From assembly GCF_042652185.1 (NCBI RefSeq), contig NZ_JBHSIX010000003.1: a stretch of DNA of 64,000 nucleotides, one strand, 5' to 3'. Below the pieces are notes generated by a model. The model saw nothing but the letters and a program-made list of their open reading frames with translations, was not told where the DNA came from and made no database searches. Each line of letters begins with the position of its first letter. Positions within the stretch are counted from its first letter, which is position 1. The position numbers and the translations under genes are program-made. This stretch comes from Actinacidiphila fildesensis (GTDB taxonomy: Bacteria; Actinomycetota; Actinomycetes; Streptomycetales; Streptomycetaceae). Positions 44,077-53,527 of the stretch are shown piece by piece.

Positions 44077-47000
44077 GTGACATCGGCGAAGGTTGAGCCG
44101 GAGCAGGGCTGGTTGCGGCGGTTGGTCGGCTATTGCTGGCGGTACCGCCGCAACGTACTGCTGGCGTTGGGCGCGTCACTGGGCGGGATGGCCGTCACCG
44201 CGCTCGTCCCACTGGTGCCGAAGCTGATCATCGACGACGTGGTGCTCGCGCACGACCGTCCGCTGCTGCCCTGGGCGATCGTGCTGGTGGTCGCGGCCGT
44301 CGCCGTCTACGTCCTGACGTATGTGCGGCGCTTCTACGGCGGCCGGCTCGCCCTCGATGTGCAGCACGACCTGCGCAGCGACATGTTCCGCTCGCTGACC
44401 CGGCTGGACGGCCGGCGGCAGGACGAGCTGGACACCGGCCAGGTGGTCGGCAGGGCCACCAGCGACCTGCAGCTCATCCAGGGCCTGCTCTTCATGCTGC
44501 CGATGATGATCGGCAACGTGCTGCTGTTCGTGCTGTCCCTGATCGTGATGCTCACGCTCTCCCCGCTCCTCACCCTCGTCGCGCTGGCCGTCGCCCCCGC
44601 CTTGTGGTTCATCGCCGACCGCAGCCGTAAGCGGCTCTTCCCCGCCACCTGGTACGCCCAGGGGCAGGCTGCCGCCGTCGCGGGCATCGTCGACGGGTCC
44701 GTCACCGGCGTCCGCGTGGTGAAGGGCTTCGGCCAGGAGCAGCAGGAGATGGACAAGCTGGAGGGCGTCAGCAAGAAGCTGTTCGCCGGCCGGCTCCGCA
44801 CGATCCGGCTGAACGCGCGCTACAGCCCGGCCCTCCAGGCCGTGCCCTCGATCGGCCAGGTGGGCATGCTGGCGCTCGGCGGATGGATGGCGACCCGCGG
44901 GCAGATCACGCTCGGCACGTTCGTCGCGTTCTCCACGTACCTCGCGCAGCTCACCGGCCCGGTGCGGATGCTGACCATGATGCTGACCGTCGGACAGCAG
45001 GCACGGGCCGGCGTCGAGCGCGTCCTGGAGCTGATCGACACCGAGCCGACGCTGGAGGAGGGCACCCGGACGCTGCCCGAGGGCGCGGCCACCGTCGAGT
45101 TCGACCACGTCACCTTCGGCTACGACCCCGAGCGGCCGGTGCTGGCCGACTTCTCGCTGCGCGTCGAGCCCGGTGAGACCGTCGCCGTCGTCGGTGCCTC
45201 GGGCTCCGGGAAGTCCACCGTCTCGCTGCTGCTGCCGCGCTTCTACGACGCCACCGGCGGCGCGGTGCGGATCGGCGGCGAGGACGTCCGCGACCTCACC
45301 TTCGACTCGCTGCGCGGCGCCATCGGCATGGTGCCCGAGGACAGCTTCCTGTTCTCCGACACCGTGCGCTCCAACATCGCCTACGGACACCCGGACGCCA
45401 CCGATGAGCAGGTGCTCGCCGCGACCCGCGCGGCGCAGGCCCACGAGTTCATCGAGGCGCTCCCCGAGGGCTACGACACCGTGGTCGGCGAACAGGGCCT
45501 GACCCTGTCCGGCGGCCAGCGGCAGCGCGTCGCCCTCGCCCGCGCGATCCTGACCGACCCGCGGTTGCTGCTCCTGGACGACGCGACCTCGGCGGTCGAC
45601 GCCCAGGTCGAGGCGGAGATCTTCGACGCGCTGCGCGAGGTCGTGACCGGCCGGACGACGCTGCTGATCGCCCACCGCCGCTCGACGCTGGCGCTCGCCG
45701 ACCGGATCGCCGTCCTGGAGGACGGCCGGCTGGCGGACATCGGCACCCATGACGAGCTGGAGGAGCGCTCCGCGCTCTTCCGCAAGCTGTTGACCGACCC
45801 GGACGCGCTCGGCGCGGACGTCGTCACCGCCGACCCGGCCGGTGTGCTCGCCGCCGCCTGGTCGGGCGAGGGCGCCGCGACCGGACTTGCGGAGCGCACC
45901 GCCACCGCACCCGGATCCGAAGAGGCTCACGGGTCCGAGAGGCTCAACGGGTCCGACCGGTTCAACGGAACGGGCAGGATCAACGGATCCACAGTGTCCG
46001 ACAGCGTGACGGCAGAGCTGTGGCCCAGGGAACCGCACCCCGCTGACGGGCCCGCTACGGGGAAGGCACGGGAGAACGGAGCCGCCCCGGCTCCCATCGT
46101 TCCGGCGGCGGGTGGACCCGCCGGCATGGCCGCCGCGATGGCCGGGATGCCGGCCTCGCCCGATCTGCTCGCGAAGGTGGCAGCGCTGCCACCCGCCACC
46201 GACACACCCGACGTGGACGAGGCGCAGGCCCGCATCGTCGACGAGGAGTTCGGGCTGCGCAGCCTGCTGCGCGGCTTCCGCACCCCGCTGCTGTTCAGCC
46301 TGCTGCTGGTGGCGGCGGACGCCATCGCCGGACTGATGCTGCCGGTGCTGATCAGGCACGGCATCGACTCCGGTGTCCGGGAGGCCGCGCTCGGCGCGGT
46401 CTGGGCGGCCTCGGCCGCCGGCCTGGTGATCGTCGTCGTGCAGTGGGCGGCGCAGTGGGGATCGGCGCGGCTGACCGGCAGGACCGGCGAGCGCGTCCTC
46501 TACACGCTGCGGGTGAAGATCTTCTCGCATCTGCACCGGCTCGGGCTCGACTACTACGAGCGTGAGCTGACCGGCCGGATCATGACGCGGATGACCACGG
46601 ATGTCGACGCCCTGTCGACATTCCTGCAGACCGGACTGGTCACCGCCCTGGTCAGCGTGCTCACCTTCTTCGGCATCCTGGTCGCGCTGCTCGCCCTGGA
46701 CGTCCAGCTGGCGCTGCTGGTGTTCGCGACGCTCCCGCCGCTCGTCCTGGCCACCTGGGTGTTCCGGCGCAAGTCCGTCCGGGCGTACGAACTGGCCCGT
46801 GAACGCGTCGGCGTCGTCAACGCGGACCTGCAGGAGAACGTCGCCGGGCTGCGTATCGTGCAGGCGTTCCGCCGTGAGCGCGTCGGCGCCGTCCGGTTCG
46901 CGGAGCGCAGCAGCGCGTACCGCGAAGCCCGGGTGCGCGGACAGTTCCTGATCTCGGTGTACTTCCCGTTCGTCCAGCTGCTGTCCAGCGGCGCGGCCGC

Positions 47001-47973
47001 GCTGGTGCTGATCGTCGGCGCCCAGCGGGTCGGCGCGGGCACCCTGACCGCGGGCGCGCTCGTCGCGTACCTGCTCTACATCGATCTGTTCTTCGCGCCG
47101 GTGCAGCAGCTGTCGCAGGTCTTCGACGGCTACCAGCAGGCGTCGGTGTCGCTCGGCCGGATCCGTGAACTGCTGCGGGTGCCGAGCACCACCCCGGCCG
47201 CGGCCCGGCCGCTGGCCGTCCCGTCGCTGCGCGGTGAGATCACCTTCAAGGACGTGCACTTCCGGTACGGGGACGGCGCCGAGGCGCTGAGCGGCGTGGA
47301 CCTGCACATCCCGGCCGGGCAGACGGTCGCCTTCGTCGGCGAGACGGGCGCGGGCAAGTCCACGCTGGTCAAGCTGGTCGCCCGGTTCTACGACCCGACC
47401 GGCGGCGGTGTCCTTGTCGACGGCACCGACATCCGCGAACTGGACATGACGGCCTACCGGCAGCGGCTGGGCGTCGTACCGCAGGAGCCCTACCTGTTCG
47501 CCGGAACGGTGCGCGACTCCATCGCGTACGGACGGATGGACGCGACGGACGCGGAGGTCGAGGCCGCGGCCCGGTCGGTCGGCGCGCACGAGATGATCGC
47601 GACGCTCGACGGCGGCTATCTGCACCTGGTCAGCGAACGCGGCCGCAACCTGTCCGCAGGGCAGCGGCAGCTGATAGCGCTGGCCCGGGCCGAGCTCGTC
47701 GATCCCGACATCCTGCTGCTGGACGAGGCGACGGCCGCGCTCGACCTGGCCACGGAAGGGCTGGTCAACCAGGCCGCCGACCGGCTGGCGGTGCGGCGCA
47801 CCACGCTCGTCGTCGCGCACCGGCTGACCACGGCCTCGCGCGCCGACCGTGTCGTCCTGCTCGACCACGGCCGTGTCATCGAGGACGGCACCCATGACGA
47901 ACTGCTTGCCGCGGACGGGCGATACGCCCGGTTGTGGCGCACATTCGTCGGTGAAGTACGGGCCGCCGCCTGA
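44077..47973 (+). CDS. Fused four-domain ABC exporter (TMD-NBD-TMD-NBD)
   Basis: 1298 aa, about twice the usual half-transporter, so two complete halves are joined. NBD1: Walker A GASGSGKS (~371), signature LSGGQ (~478), Walker B LLLLDD (~500), where the usual Glu is Asp. NBD2: Walker A GETGAGKS (~1087), signature LSAGQ (~1192), Walker B LLLDEA (~1216). The two deviations fall in the same composite ATP site, so it is an asymmetric exporter like heterodimeric bacterial ones. The linker (~590-720) is low complexity, with RLNG/RFNG/RING repeats. GTG 44077 has GGGAGG upstream. Substrate unknown; probably drug or lipid. Confidence 0.92.
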   Translation: MTSAKVEPEQGWLRRLVGYCWRYRRNVLLALGASLGGMAVTALVPLVPKLIIDDVVLAHDRPLLPWAIVLVVAAVAVYVLTYVRRFYGGRLALDVQHDLRSDMFRSLTRLDGRRQDELDTGQVVGRATSDLQLIQGLLFMLPMMIGNVLLFVLSLIVMLTLSPLLTLVALAVAPALWFIADRSRKRLFPATWYAQGQAAAVAGIVDGSVTGVRVVKGFGQEQQEMDKLEGVSKKLFAGRLRTIRLNARYSPALQAVPSIGQVGMLALGGWMATRGQITLGTFVAFSTYLAQLTGPVRMLTMMLTVGQQARAGVERVLELIDTEPTLEEGTRTLPEGAATVEFDHVTFGYDPERPVLADFSLRVEPGETVAVVGASGSGKSTVSLLLPRFYDATGGAVRIGGEDVRDLTFDSLRGAIGMVPEDSFLFSDTVRSNIAYGHPDATDEQVLAATRAAQAHEFIEALPEGYDTVVGEQGLTLSGGQRQRVALARAILTDPRLLLLDDATSAVDAQVEAEIFDALREVVTGRTTLLIAHRRSTLALADRIAVLEDGRLADIGTHDELEERSALFRKLLTDPDALGADVVTADPAGVLAAAWSGEGAATGLAERTATAPGSEEAHGSERLNGSDRFNGTGRINGSTVSDSVTAELWPREPHPADGPATGKARENGAAPAPIVPAAGGPAGMAAAMAGMPASPDLLAKVAALPPATDTPDVDEAQARIVDEEFGLRSLLRGFRTPLLFSLLLVAADAIAGLMLPVLIRHGIDSGVREAALGAVWAASAAGLVIVVVQWAAQWGSARLTGRTGERVLYTLRVKIFSHLHRLGLDYYERELTGRIMTRMTTDVDALSTFLQTGLVTALVSVLTFFGILVALLALDVQLALLVFATLPPLVLATWVFRRKSVRAYELARERVGVVNADLQENVAGLRIVQAFRRERVGAVRFAERSSAYREARVRGQFLISVYFPFVQLLSSGAAALVLIVGAQRVGAGTLTAGALVAYLLYIDLFFAPVQQLSQVFDGYQQASVSLGRIRELLRVPSTTPAAARPLAVPSLRGEITFKDVHFRYGDGAEALSGVDLHIPAGQTVAFVGETGAGKSTLVKLVARFYDPTGGGVLVDGTDIRELDMTAYRQRLGVVPQEPYLFAGTVRDSIAYGRMDATDAEVEAAARSVGAHEMIATLDGGYLHLVSERGRNLSAGQRQLIALARAELVDPDILLLDEATAALDLATEGLVNQAADRLAVRRTTLVVAHRLTTASRADRVVLLDHGRVIEDGTHDELLAADGRYARLWRTFVGEVRAAA

Positions 47974-48013
47974 TATTTCACTGTCCCAAGGCCCTCTGGT
48001 GGTAAGACCGTTG

Positions 48014-48053
48014 CTCCCCTAGGTTCGCGGCAACGTCCGTGAACCCAGGGGAG
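48014..48053 (+). promoter_or_regulatory. Leader hairpin masking the peptidase ribosome-binding site
   Basis: Arms 48014-48026 (CTCCCCTAGGTTC) and 48041-48053 pair over 13 bp with one mismatch and a 14-nt loop. The 3' arm contains AGGGGAG, the Shine-Dalgarno region of the gene starting at 48059. The structure could limit translation, or act as the end of a terminator for the upstream ABC gene. Confidence 0.55.
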
Positions 48054-48058
48054 GGTGC

Positions 48059-49483
48059 ATGCGTAAGGCGCTCAGATGGCTGCTGTCACTGATGCTGCTC
48101 GTCGGCGCGACCGGTGCGGTCGGGGCCGGTGCGACGGGGACGGCCACCGCCGCGGATTCAGCGAGTGTCGATTCGGCGAGTGCGGATATCAAGGACCGCA
48201 TTCTGGCGATACCCGGGATGACCCTCATCGAGGAGAAGCCGGTCACCGGCTACCGCTACTTCGTTCTCCATTACACCCAGCCGATCGACCACCTCCGCCC
48301 CTGGAAGGGCACCTTCCAGCAGCGGCTGACGGTGCTCCACAAGGCGACCGACCGCCCGACGGTCTTCTTCACCTCCGGCTACGGGCTCTCCACCAACGCG
48401 AGCCGCTCGGAGCCGACCCGGCTCATCGACGGCAACCAGGTCTCCATGGAGTACCGGTTCTTCACGCCGTCCCGCCCCGCCGAGCCGGCCGACTGGTCCA
48501 AGCTCGACATCTGGCAGGCGGCCAGCGACCAGCACCGGATCTTCCAGGCGCTGGACCGGATCTACCACCGGAACTGGATCGACACCGGCGGCAGCAAGGG
48601 CGGCATGACCGCCACCTACTTCCGCCGCTTCTACCCGAACGACATGGACGGCACGGTCGCCTATGTCGCGCCCAATGACGTGGTCAACAAGGAGGACTCG
48701 GCCTACACGGAGTTCTTCAAGACCGTCGGCAACGCCGACTGCCGTGCCGCGCTCAACGCCGTGCAGCGCGAGGCGCTGGTACGCCGGGACGAGATCGTCG
48801 CCCGCTACCAGAAGTACGCCGACGACAACGCGCTGACCTTCACCACCGTGGGCAGTGCCGACAAGGCGTACGAGAACGTCGTGCTGGACCTGGTGTGGGC
48901 GTTCTGGCAGTACCACCTGGAGTCGGAGTGCCCGACCGTCCCCAAGCCGACCGCGACCACCGATGAGCTGTACACCTTCATCGACACCATCTCCGGCTTC
49001 GACTTCTACACCGACCAGGGCCTGGAGTACTACACGCCGTACTACTACCAGGCCGGCACCCAGCTCGGCGCGCCCACCTTCGCGACCCCGCACCTCAAGG
49101 GGCTGCTGCGCTACCCGGGCATCTACCAGCCGCGCTCGTACGTGCCGCGGTCCATCCCGATGACCTTCAAGCCGTCGGCGATGCCGGATGTGGACAACTG
49201 GGTGCAGCACCACGCCCAGCGGATGCTGTTCGTTTACGGAACGAACGACCCATGGGGTGCAGAACCGTTCCGTCTCGGGAAGGGCGCGAAGGACTCCTTC
49301 GTGATGTGGGCGCCGGGCGCGAACCACGGCGCGAACATCGCCGCGCTCAAGCCCGCGGACAACGCCAAGGCGACCGCCAAGGTGCTGAAGTGGGCGGGCG
49401 TCACCCCGGCCACGACGCTCGCCCCCTCGTTCGACGCGAAGCTCGACGTACCGAACGACGTCATGGACCGCCACCCGCTGTAG
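48059..49483 (+). CDS. Secreted S37-type aminopeptidase (prolyl tri/tetrapeptidyl type)
   Basis: 474 aa. Signal peptide ~1-32 (basic start, hydrophobic core, ATAADSA). The mature part fits Streptomyces PS-10/S37 peptidases: nucleophile in TGGSKGGMTA (about Ser180), Asp region in YGTNDPWGAE and His in APGANHGAN. These enzymes release short peptides, often after proline, from the N-termini of extracellular proteins and can process secreted proenzymes. It is preceded by a hairpin that buries its ribosome-binding site. It is not obviously linked to the ABC exporter 85 bp upstream. Confidence 0.87.
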   Translation: MRKALRWLLSLMLLVGATGAVGAGATGTATAADSASVDSASADIKDRILAIPGMTLIEEKPVTGYRYFVLHYTQPIDHLRPWKGTFQQRLTVLHKATDRPTVFFTSGYGLSTNASRSEPTRLIDGNQVSMEYRFFTPSRPAEPADWSKLDIWQAASDQHRIFQALDRIYHRNWIDTGGSKGGMTATYFRRFYPNDMDGTVAYVAPNDVVNKEDSAYTEFFKTVGNADCRAALNAVQREALVRRDEIVARYQKYADDNALTFTTVGSADKAYENVVLDLVWAFWQYHLESECPTVPKPTATTDELYTFIDTISGFDFYTDQGLEYYTPYYYQAGTQLGAPTFATPHLKGLLRYPGIYQPRSYVPRSIPMTFKPSAMPDVDNWVQHHAQRMLFVYGTNDPWGAEPFRLGKGAKDSFVMWAPGANHGANIAALKPADNAKATAKVLKWAGVTPATTLAPSFDAKLDVPNDVMDRHPL

Positions 49484-49545
49484 CGCCGGACCCGGCCCTG
49501 GTCCCGGGTTCGGAGATCAGGGCGTGATCCGAGCAAGGACGTGGT

Positions 49546-50241
49546 TCACAGCCGGCGGGCGCATCCGACGCCCGCCGGCCCGACGTTCACGAACAGCGCC
49601 GTTCCCGGCGGGCATTGGGCGCGCTCAGCTGCGATCGCGTCCACCCGGTACCCGGGCTTGTTCCGGCTGGAACGGTCACAGGCCGTCTCCTTCACCTGGC
49701 CGGCACCCGCTGTGTAGACGCAGTCGCCGACGATGGTGCGCGGACCACCGCCCGCCCCCGGGTCACCGGGGTGCGGGCCGTCGCGTTTGCGCATGCAGGC
49801 GTACCCCGGCGACCGGCCGGACGACACCGACAGGACGAAGTCCGTCGTCTCCGGACAGCGGTCTCCCGCCCGCACCGTGGGGGCTGTCGAGGCGGCCTGT
49901 CCGGCGGCCGGCGATGACGCCGGTGCTGACGCATCCGGCAGCAGACCGTAGAACCGGACCGTGACCTCGGCGATGGCGTTCGGGTCCGAGCACGCCACCT
50001 CCCGGTACGAGCCCAGCGGATCGCTCTGCGCACACGCGCCTTCCGCGAGGAACGCCGTATCCGTGCCCGCGGGCTTCAGGGTGGGTGAGGGGGCGGCCGT
50101 TCCCGCCCCCGAACCGCCGCCCGCCGTCCCCCGGAACGGTGTGCAGGCCGCGAGCGCGGCGAGGAGGGCGAGTGCGAACAGGACGGCGGCCGATACCACC
50201 GCGGCGTGCAGAAACGATCCCAAATGGCCGTACCCGCGCAT
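49546..50241 (-). CDS. Membrane-anchored lipoprotein-like protein, unknown function
   Basis: 231 aa from ATG 50241 (GGGGGG upstream). A hydrophobic stretch at residues ~8-32 ends in LAALAAC, a possible lipobox, then a Gly/Ser/Thr/Pro spacer. The extracellular part has six or more cysteines (EGACAQSD, EVACSDPN, DRCPETTD, GYACMRK, GDCVYTAG, TACDRSS), likely disulfide-bonded, and two similar halves suggesting an internal repeat. I do not recognise the family. Confidence 0.72.
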   Translation of the reverse strand: MRGYGHLGSFLHAAVVSAAVLFALALLAALAACTPFRGTAGGGSGAGTAAPSPTLKPAGTDTAFLAEGACAQSDPLGSYREVACSDPNAIAEVTVRFYGLLPDASAPASSPAAGQAASTAPTVRAGDRCPETTDFVLSVSSGRSPGYACMRKRDGPHPGDPGAGGGPRTIVGDCVYTAGAGQVKETACDRSSRNKPGYRVDAIAAERAQCPPGTALFVNVGPAGVGCARRL

Positions 50242-50395
50242 GAAGGCCCCCCTAGGCTTCCCCCGGGCAACATGCACCCATACGTCAGGGTAGGGGGTGG
50301 AACCGGCGGAGGGGAGGGCCCGCCGGCTCCGGGTTGGCCCGGCACCTTCCCGGACGGTCCGACACCCGACCCGATGTGTTTCCCGGGAGCCCCGA

Positions 50396-52216
50396 CTACC
50401 GGTATTTCAGGCCGTGTCCGATCGGATAGAGCGCCTTTTCAGGATCGTCCGCGCGGGGCACCGCGACCGGCAGCCGGCCCGTCGGAGCCGCTCTGCCGGC
50501 GATGACCCGGGCCACCGCGCGCATCGACACATCGGTCCAGCCGTACACGGCGAGCCCGGCCGCGACGCCGCCGAGCCACGCGATGTCGTACGGATTGCGG
50601 AGGGCGATCTGAACGACCGGGATGCCGGTCGCCACCAGTGCCTTCACCAGGGCGATCTGGCCGGCCGCGGCCGCCGTGACGTTGTACGTGCCGATGACGA
50701 CGCCGTCCTTGCCGCGGGCGGCCGCGACGGCCTCGTCGATGACGGCCTGGCCGGGCGCGGTACCGGTGGGCAGCGCCTGCGCTCGGTGGCCGAGGTCCGT
50801 GAGCGCCTTGGCGAGAACCGAGGTCGGCGGGCCACCCGTGCCGGACGGCGCGGCCGGATCCGCGCCGACCACGAGCAGATTCCGGTGGGCGCGGCGCGGC
50901 AGCGGCAGGACCCGGGAGGGGTTGGAGAGCAGGGTGACGGTACGGTCGGTGATCCGGTCGGCGGTCGCGAGGTGCGAACGGATGCCGACCGCCCGGTCGA
51001 CGCCCTGATGCGTGACATAGGGATTGCGGAACAGGCCTTTGCGGGTCTTGAGTTCCAGGATCCGGACCAGGGACTCGTCGATCCGCTGCTCGGTGATCTC
51101 CCCGGACGTCAGCGCGTCGAGCACCGCCTTCCAGGCGACGTCGAGGAGCGGCGGGTTCAGCAGCTGGTCGGCGCCGGCCTTGAGGGCGAGCACCGGCACC
51201 CGGTCGTCGCCGTACTTCTGCCGCACACCGGCCATGCCGAGCGAATCGGTGATCACGACGCCGTCGTAGCCGAGTTCCTCCCGGAGGATCCCGGTGAGGA
51301 TGGGGCGGGAGAGGGTGGCGGGGTCCCCCGAGTCGTCGAGCGCGGGAACCAGGATGTGGGCCGTCATGATCGAGTCGATCCCGGCGGCGATCGCGGCGCG
51401 GAACGGCGGGGCGTCGATCCGCCGCCACTCGTCCAGCGAGTGGGTGATGACCGGCAGTTCGAAATGGCTGTCGGTGCCGGTGTCGCCATGGCCGGGGAAA
51501 TGCTTGGCGGTGGAGGCGATCCCGGCCCCCTGGTACCCCTTGACCTGGGCTGCCGCCAGAGCGGCGACGGCCTGCGGATCGGCGCCGAAGGACCGTACGC
51601 CGATCACGGGGTTGGCCGGATTGATGTTCACGTCGGAGACCGGGGAGAAGTTCTGGTTGACGCCCATGGCGCCGAGCTCGGTGCCCACGACATGGGCCGC
51701 GGCGCGGGCGTCGTGCGGATCACCGTCGGCGCCGAGCGCCATCCCGCCGGGGAAGAGCGTGGCGGGTGAGCCGATCCGGGCGACCGCGCCCTGCTCCTGA
51801 TCGGTGGAGATCAGCAGTGGGATCGGAGTCCCATGGGCCAGCGCGGCGCGCTGGATGCCGTTGGAGAGGTCGGCGATCTGGTGCGGGTCCCGGGTGTTGT
51901 GCGCCCAGCTGAAGTAGATGATGCCGCCGAGGTGGTACTTGGCGATCAGTTCGGCGGCGTCGGAGACGCCCATCTCGCTCTGGTTGGAGGCGACGTCCGC
52001 AGGGTCGGGGGCGGTGGCGGAATGGCCGTAGACCCGCATCACGAAGAGCTGGCCGACCTTCTCCGCACGGCTCATCCGCGCGATGATCGCGCGGATGAGC
52101 CTGCGGTCCGGGGCGGCGGCCTGGGCGGACGGGACGCCGGCGGCGAAGGCGCCCGCTGTGACGGCGGTGGCGGCCGCGGTGGCGAGAACGGTGCGGCGGG
52201 ATGGTTGGTGGTGCAT
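50396..52216 (-). CDS. Secreted GH3 beta-N-acetylhexosaminidase-like enzyme (NagZ family)
   Basis: 606 aa. A twin-arginine-like signal peptide (SRRTVLATAAATA, then AQAAAP) precedes a GH3 N-terminal barrel. KHFPGHGDTGTDSHFELP is the NagZ-type His/Asp loop, and the nucleophile Asp lies in VVITDSLGM. A GH3 C-terminal domain follows (HRNLLVVGADP). The NagZ-type loop favours N-acetylglucosaminidase over beta-glucosidase activity; here outside the cell, perhaps on cell-wall or chitin fragments. AAGGAG stands just before ATG 52216. Two similar operator-like repeats lie upstream. Confidence 0.88.
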   Translation of the reverse strand: MHHQPSRRTVLATAAATAVTAGAFAAGVPSAQAAAPDRRLIRAIIARMSRAEKVGQLFVMRVYGHSATAPDPADVASNQSEMGVSDAAELIAKYHLGGIIYFSWAHNTRDPHQIADLSNGIQRAALAHGTPIPLLISTDQEQGAVARIGSPATLFPGGMALGADGDPHDARAAAHVVGTELGAMGVNQNFSPVSDVNINPANPVIGVRSFGADPQAVAALAAAQVKGYQGAGIASTAKHFPGHGDTGTDSHFELPVITHSLDEWRRIDAPPFRAAIAAGIDSIMTAHILVPALDDSGDPATLSRPILTGILREELGYDGVVITDSLGMAGVRQKYGDDRVPVLALKAGADQLLNPPLLDVAWKAVLDALTSGEITEQRIDESLVRILELKTRKGLFRNPYVTHQGVDRAVGIRSHLATADRITDRTVTLLSNPSRVLPLPRRAHRNLLVVGADPAAPSGTGGPPTSVLAKALTDLGHRAQALPTGTAPGQAVIDEAVAAARGKDGVVIGTYNVTAAAAGQIALVKALVATGIPVVQIALRNPYDIAWLGGVAAGLAVYGWTDVSMRAVARVIAGRAAPTGRLPVAVPRADDPEKALYPIGHGLKYR

Positions 52217-52251
52217 GTCGAACTCCTTCCGGCTGGAGGAGATGAGCACGC

Positions 52252-52297
52252 TGAAAGTTTTCTTCAGTTGAAACGGATAGCCGGAAAGTTTTCGTCA
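52252..52297. promoter_or_regulatory. Pair of operator-like repeats upstream of the GH3 gene
   Basis: TGAAAGTTTTCTTCA (52252-52266) and GGAAAGTTTTCGTCA (52283-52297) match at 13 of 15 positions and start 31 bp apart, about three helical turns. They lie 36 and 67 bp before the ATG. The AT-rich, partly palindromic repeats suggest an activator or an RpiR/ROK-type repressor; the protein is not known. Confidence 0.6.
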
Positions 52298-53299
52298 GTC
52301 AATGGCTGTGACGCGAGTCGGCAGCACATTCACCGGGACGGCCAGCACCGCCGCGTAGATCTCGGGCCGGATACAGCGGATGTTCTCGCCTCCGGTCGGC
52401 GACGCCGATACCCGCCCCTCGGGAGTGATGAGCAGTGCGGCGCCGGTGGACCGGCAGCCGGACAGCTTGAATCCGAAGCGCCGTTCACCGCTTTTCGGCG
52501 AATGCGCGGCCAGCTGTGTGCGTACGGCCGAGGCGCCGGCGGCGGGCAGACCCGCCAGATAGGCGTTCAGCTGGGCGGGCTGGGTCACTTCCGAGCCCTT
52601 GAGCCCCTGGCCCTGGGCGGTCGCGCCATTGAGGTACGTGAACGCCACCGTCGTACCGGGGCTGGGCGCGGTGGCCGCCGCACCTCCGGTCCCGAACACC
52701 GGATGCTTCGGCATACGGTCGCGCGGCACCTCGAAGACCACCGTGACCTGATAGGCGACCAGGCACTCCGGCTTGGGCTTCGGCTGGCTGACCCCGAGCG
52801 TCAGCCGGTCGCCACTGGCGAGCAGCGCGGCCCCGGTGGCCTGGCTGCAGCCGGTGGTCTCCACCCAGCCCACCAGCACATTGCGCGAGAAGTCCGTCTT
52901 CTGGGTGCGCTGGGCGATCTCGCGGGCCGCCGCCGGATCGGACCCCGCGAACCAGCTCGGGAAGCGGGACAGCTCGAGTTCGCTGTTGATCACCGAGTGG
53001 ACCGCGGGCGGCCTGCGCACCCCGGCGGAGAGGTACACGACCCGGGACTCGATCCCGTGGGCCCCGGACTGGACGGGGGTGGTCGCGGTGCCGGCGGACG
53101 ACGGACTGCCCGACGGAGAACCACCGGTCGACGGTGGAACCCCCGTCCCCGAGGTGCTGGGGCTGTGGTCGCCCCCGGCACTGTCGGAAGGCGGCGCACC
53201 GGTGGCGGACCGGTCCTGACCGCAGCCGGTGGACAGGGCTGTCAGTGACGCGGCCAGCACCGCGACCGACACGGCTCTACGGAGCTTTATCAGCAGCAT
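52295..53299 (-). CDS. Putative lipoprotein, unknown function
   Basis: ~334 aa. Signal peptide with lipobox LSTGC (Cys at ~26), then a Gly/Ser/Thr/Pro-rich spacer to residue ~75. The rest looks like two related beta-rich halves, with cysteines in TTGCSQATG, PECLVAY and SGCRSTGAAL; I do not recognise it. ATG 53299 is taken because it places the signal peptide at the N-terminus; ATG 53350 is the alternative. Neither has a strong ribosome-binding site. The stop overlaps the second GH3 operator repeat. Confidence 0.68.
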   Translation of the reverse strand: MLLIKLRRAVSVAVLAASLTALSTGCGQDRSATGAPPSDSAGGDHSPSTSGTGVPPSTGGSPSGSPSSAGTATTPVQSGAHGIESRVVYLSAGVRRPPAVHSVINSELELSRFPSWFAGSDPAAAREIAQRTQKTDFSRNVLVGWVETTGCSQATGAALLASGDRLTLGVSQPKPKPECLVAYQVTVVFEVPRDRMPKHPVFGTGGAAATAPSPGTTVAFTYLNGATAQGQGLKGSEVTQPAQLNAYLAGLPAAGASAVRTQLAAHSPKSGERRFGFKLSGCRSTGAALLITPEGRVSASPTGGENIRCIRPEIYAAVLAVPVNVLPTRVTAID

Positions 53300-53527
53300 G
53301 TGGCTTGGACGGGCGGATTCCACGACCGGTTCCGTGCGGTGGCTGAACATGGCTCCATCGTCGGGCCGGCCGAGGTCACCGGGCAGTGTGTGATGCGCCG
53401 TTTGGCCGAAAGCGCACGGACCGCCCCTGGCATCGACCGGTCCCGCACGGGCTCTGCGCGGCATGGACCGACCTTCCCAAGGACCCCCAACGACCACCCC
53501 GCGACCGGCGCACGGCCGGCCCCGGTG

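Noticed and set aside
44176..47895. A 1239-codon open frame opposite the ABC exporter
   Set aside because: The plus-strand frame has complete ABC motifs. The antisense product is low-complexity and has no start signal.
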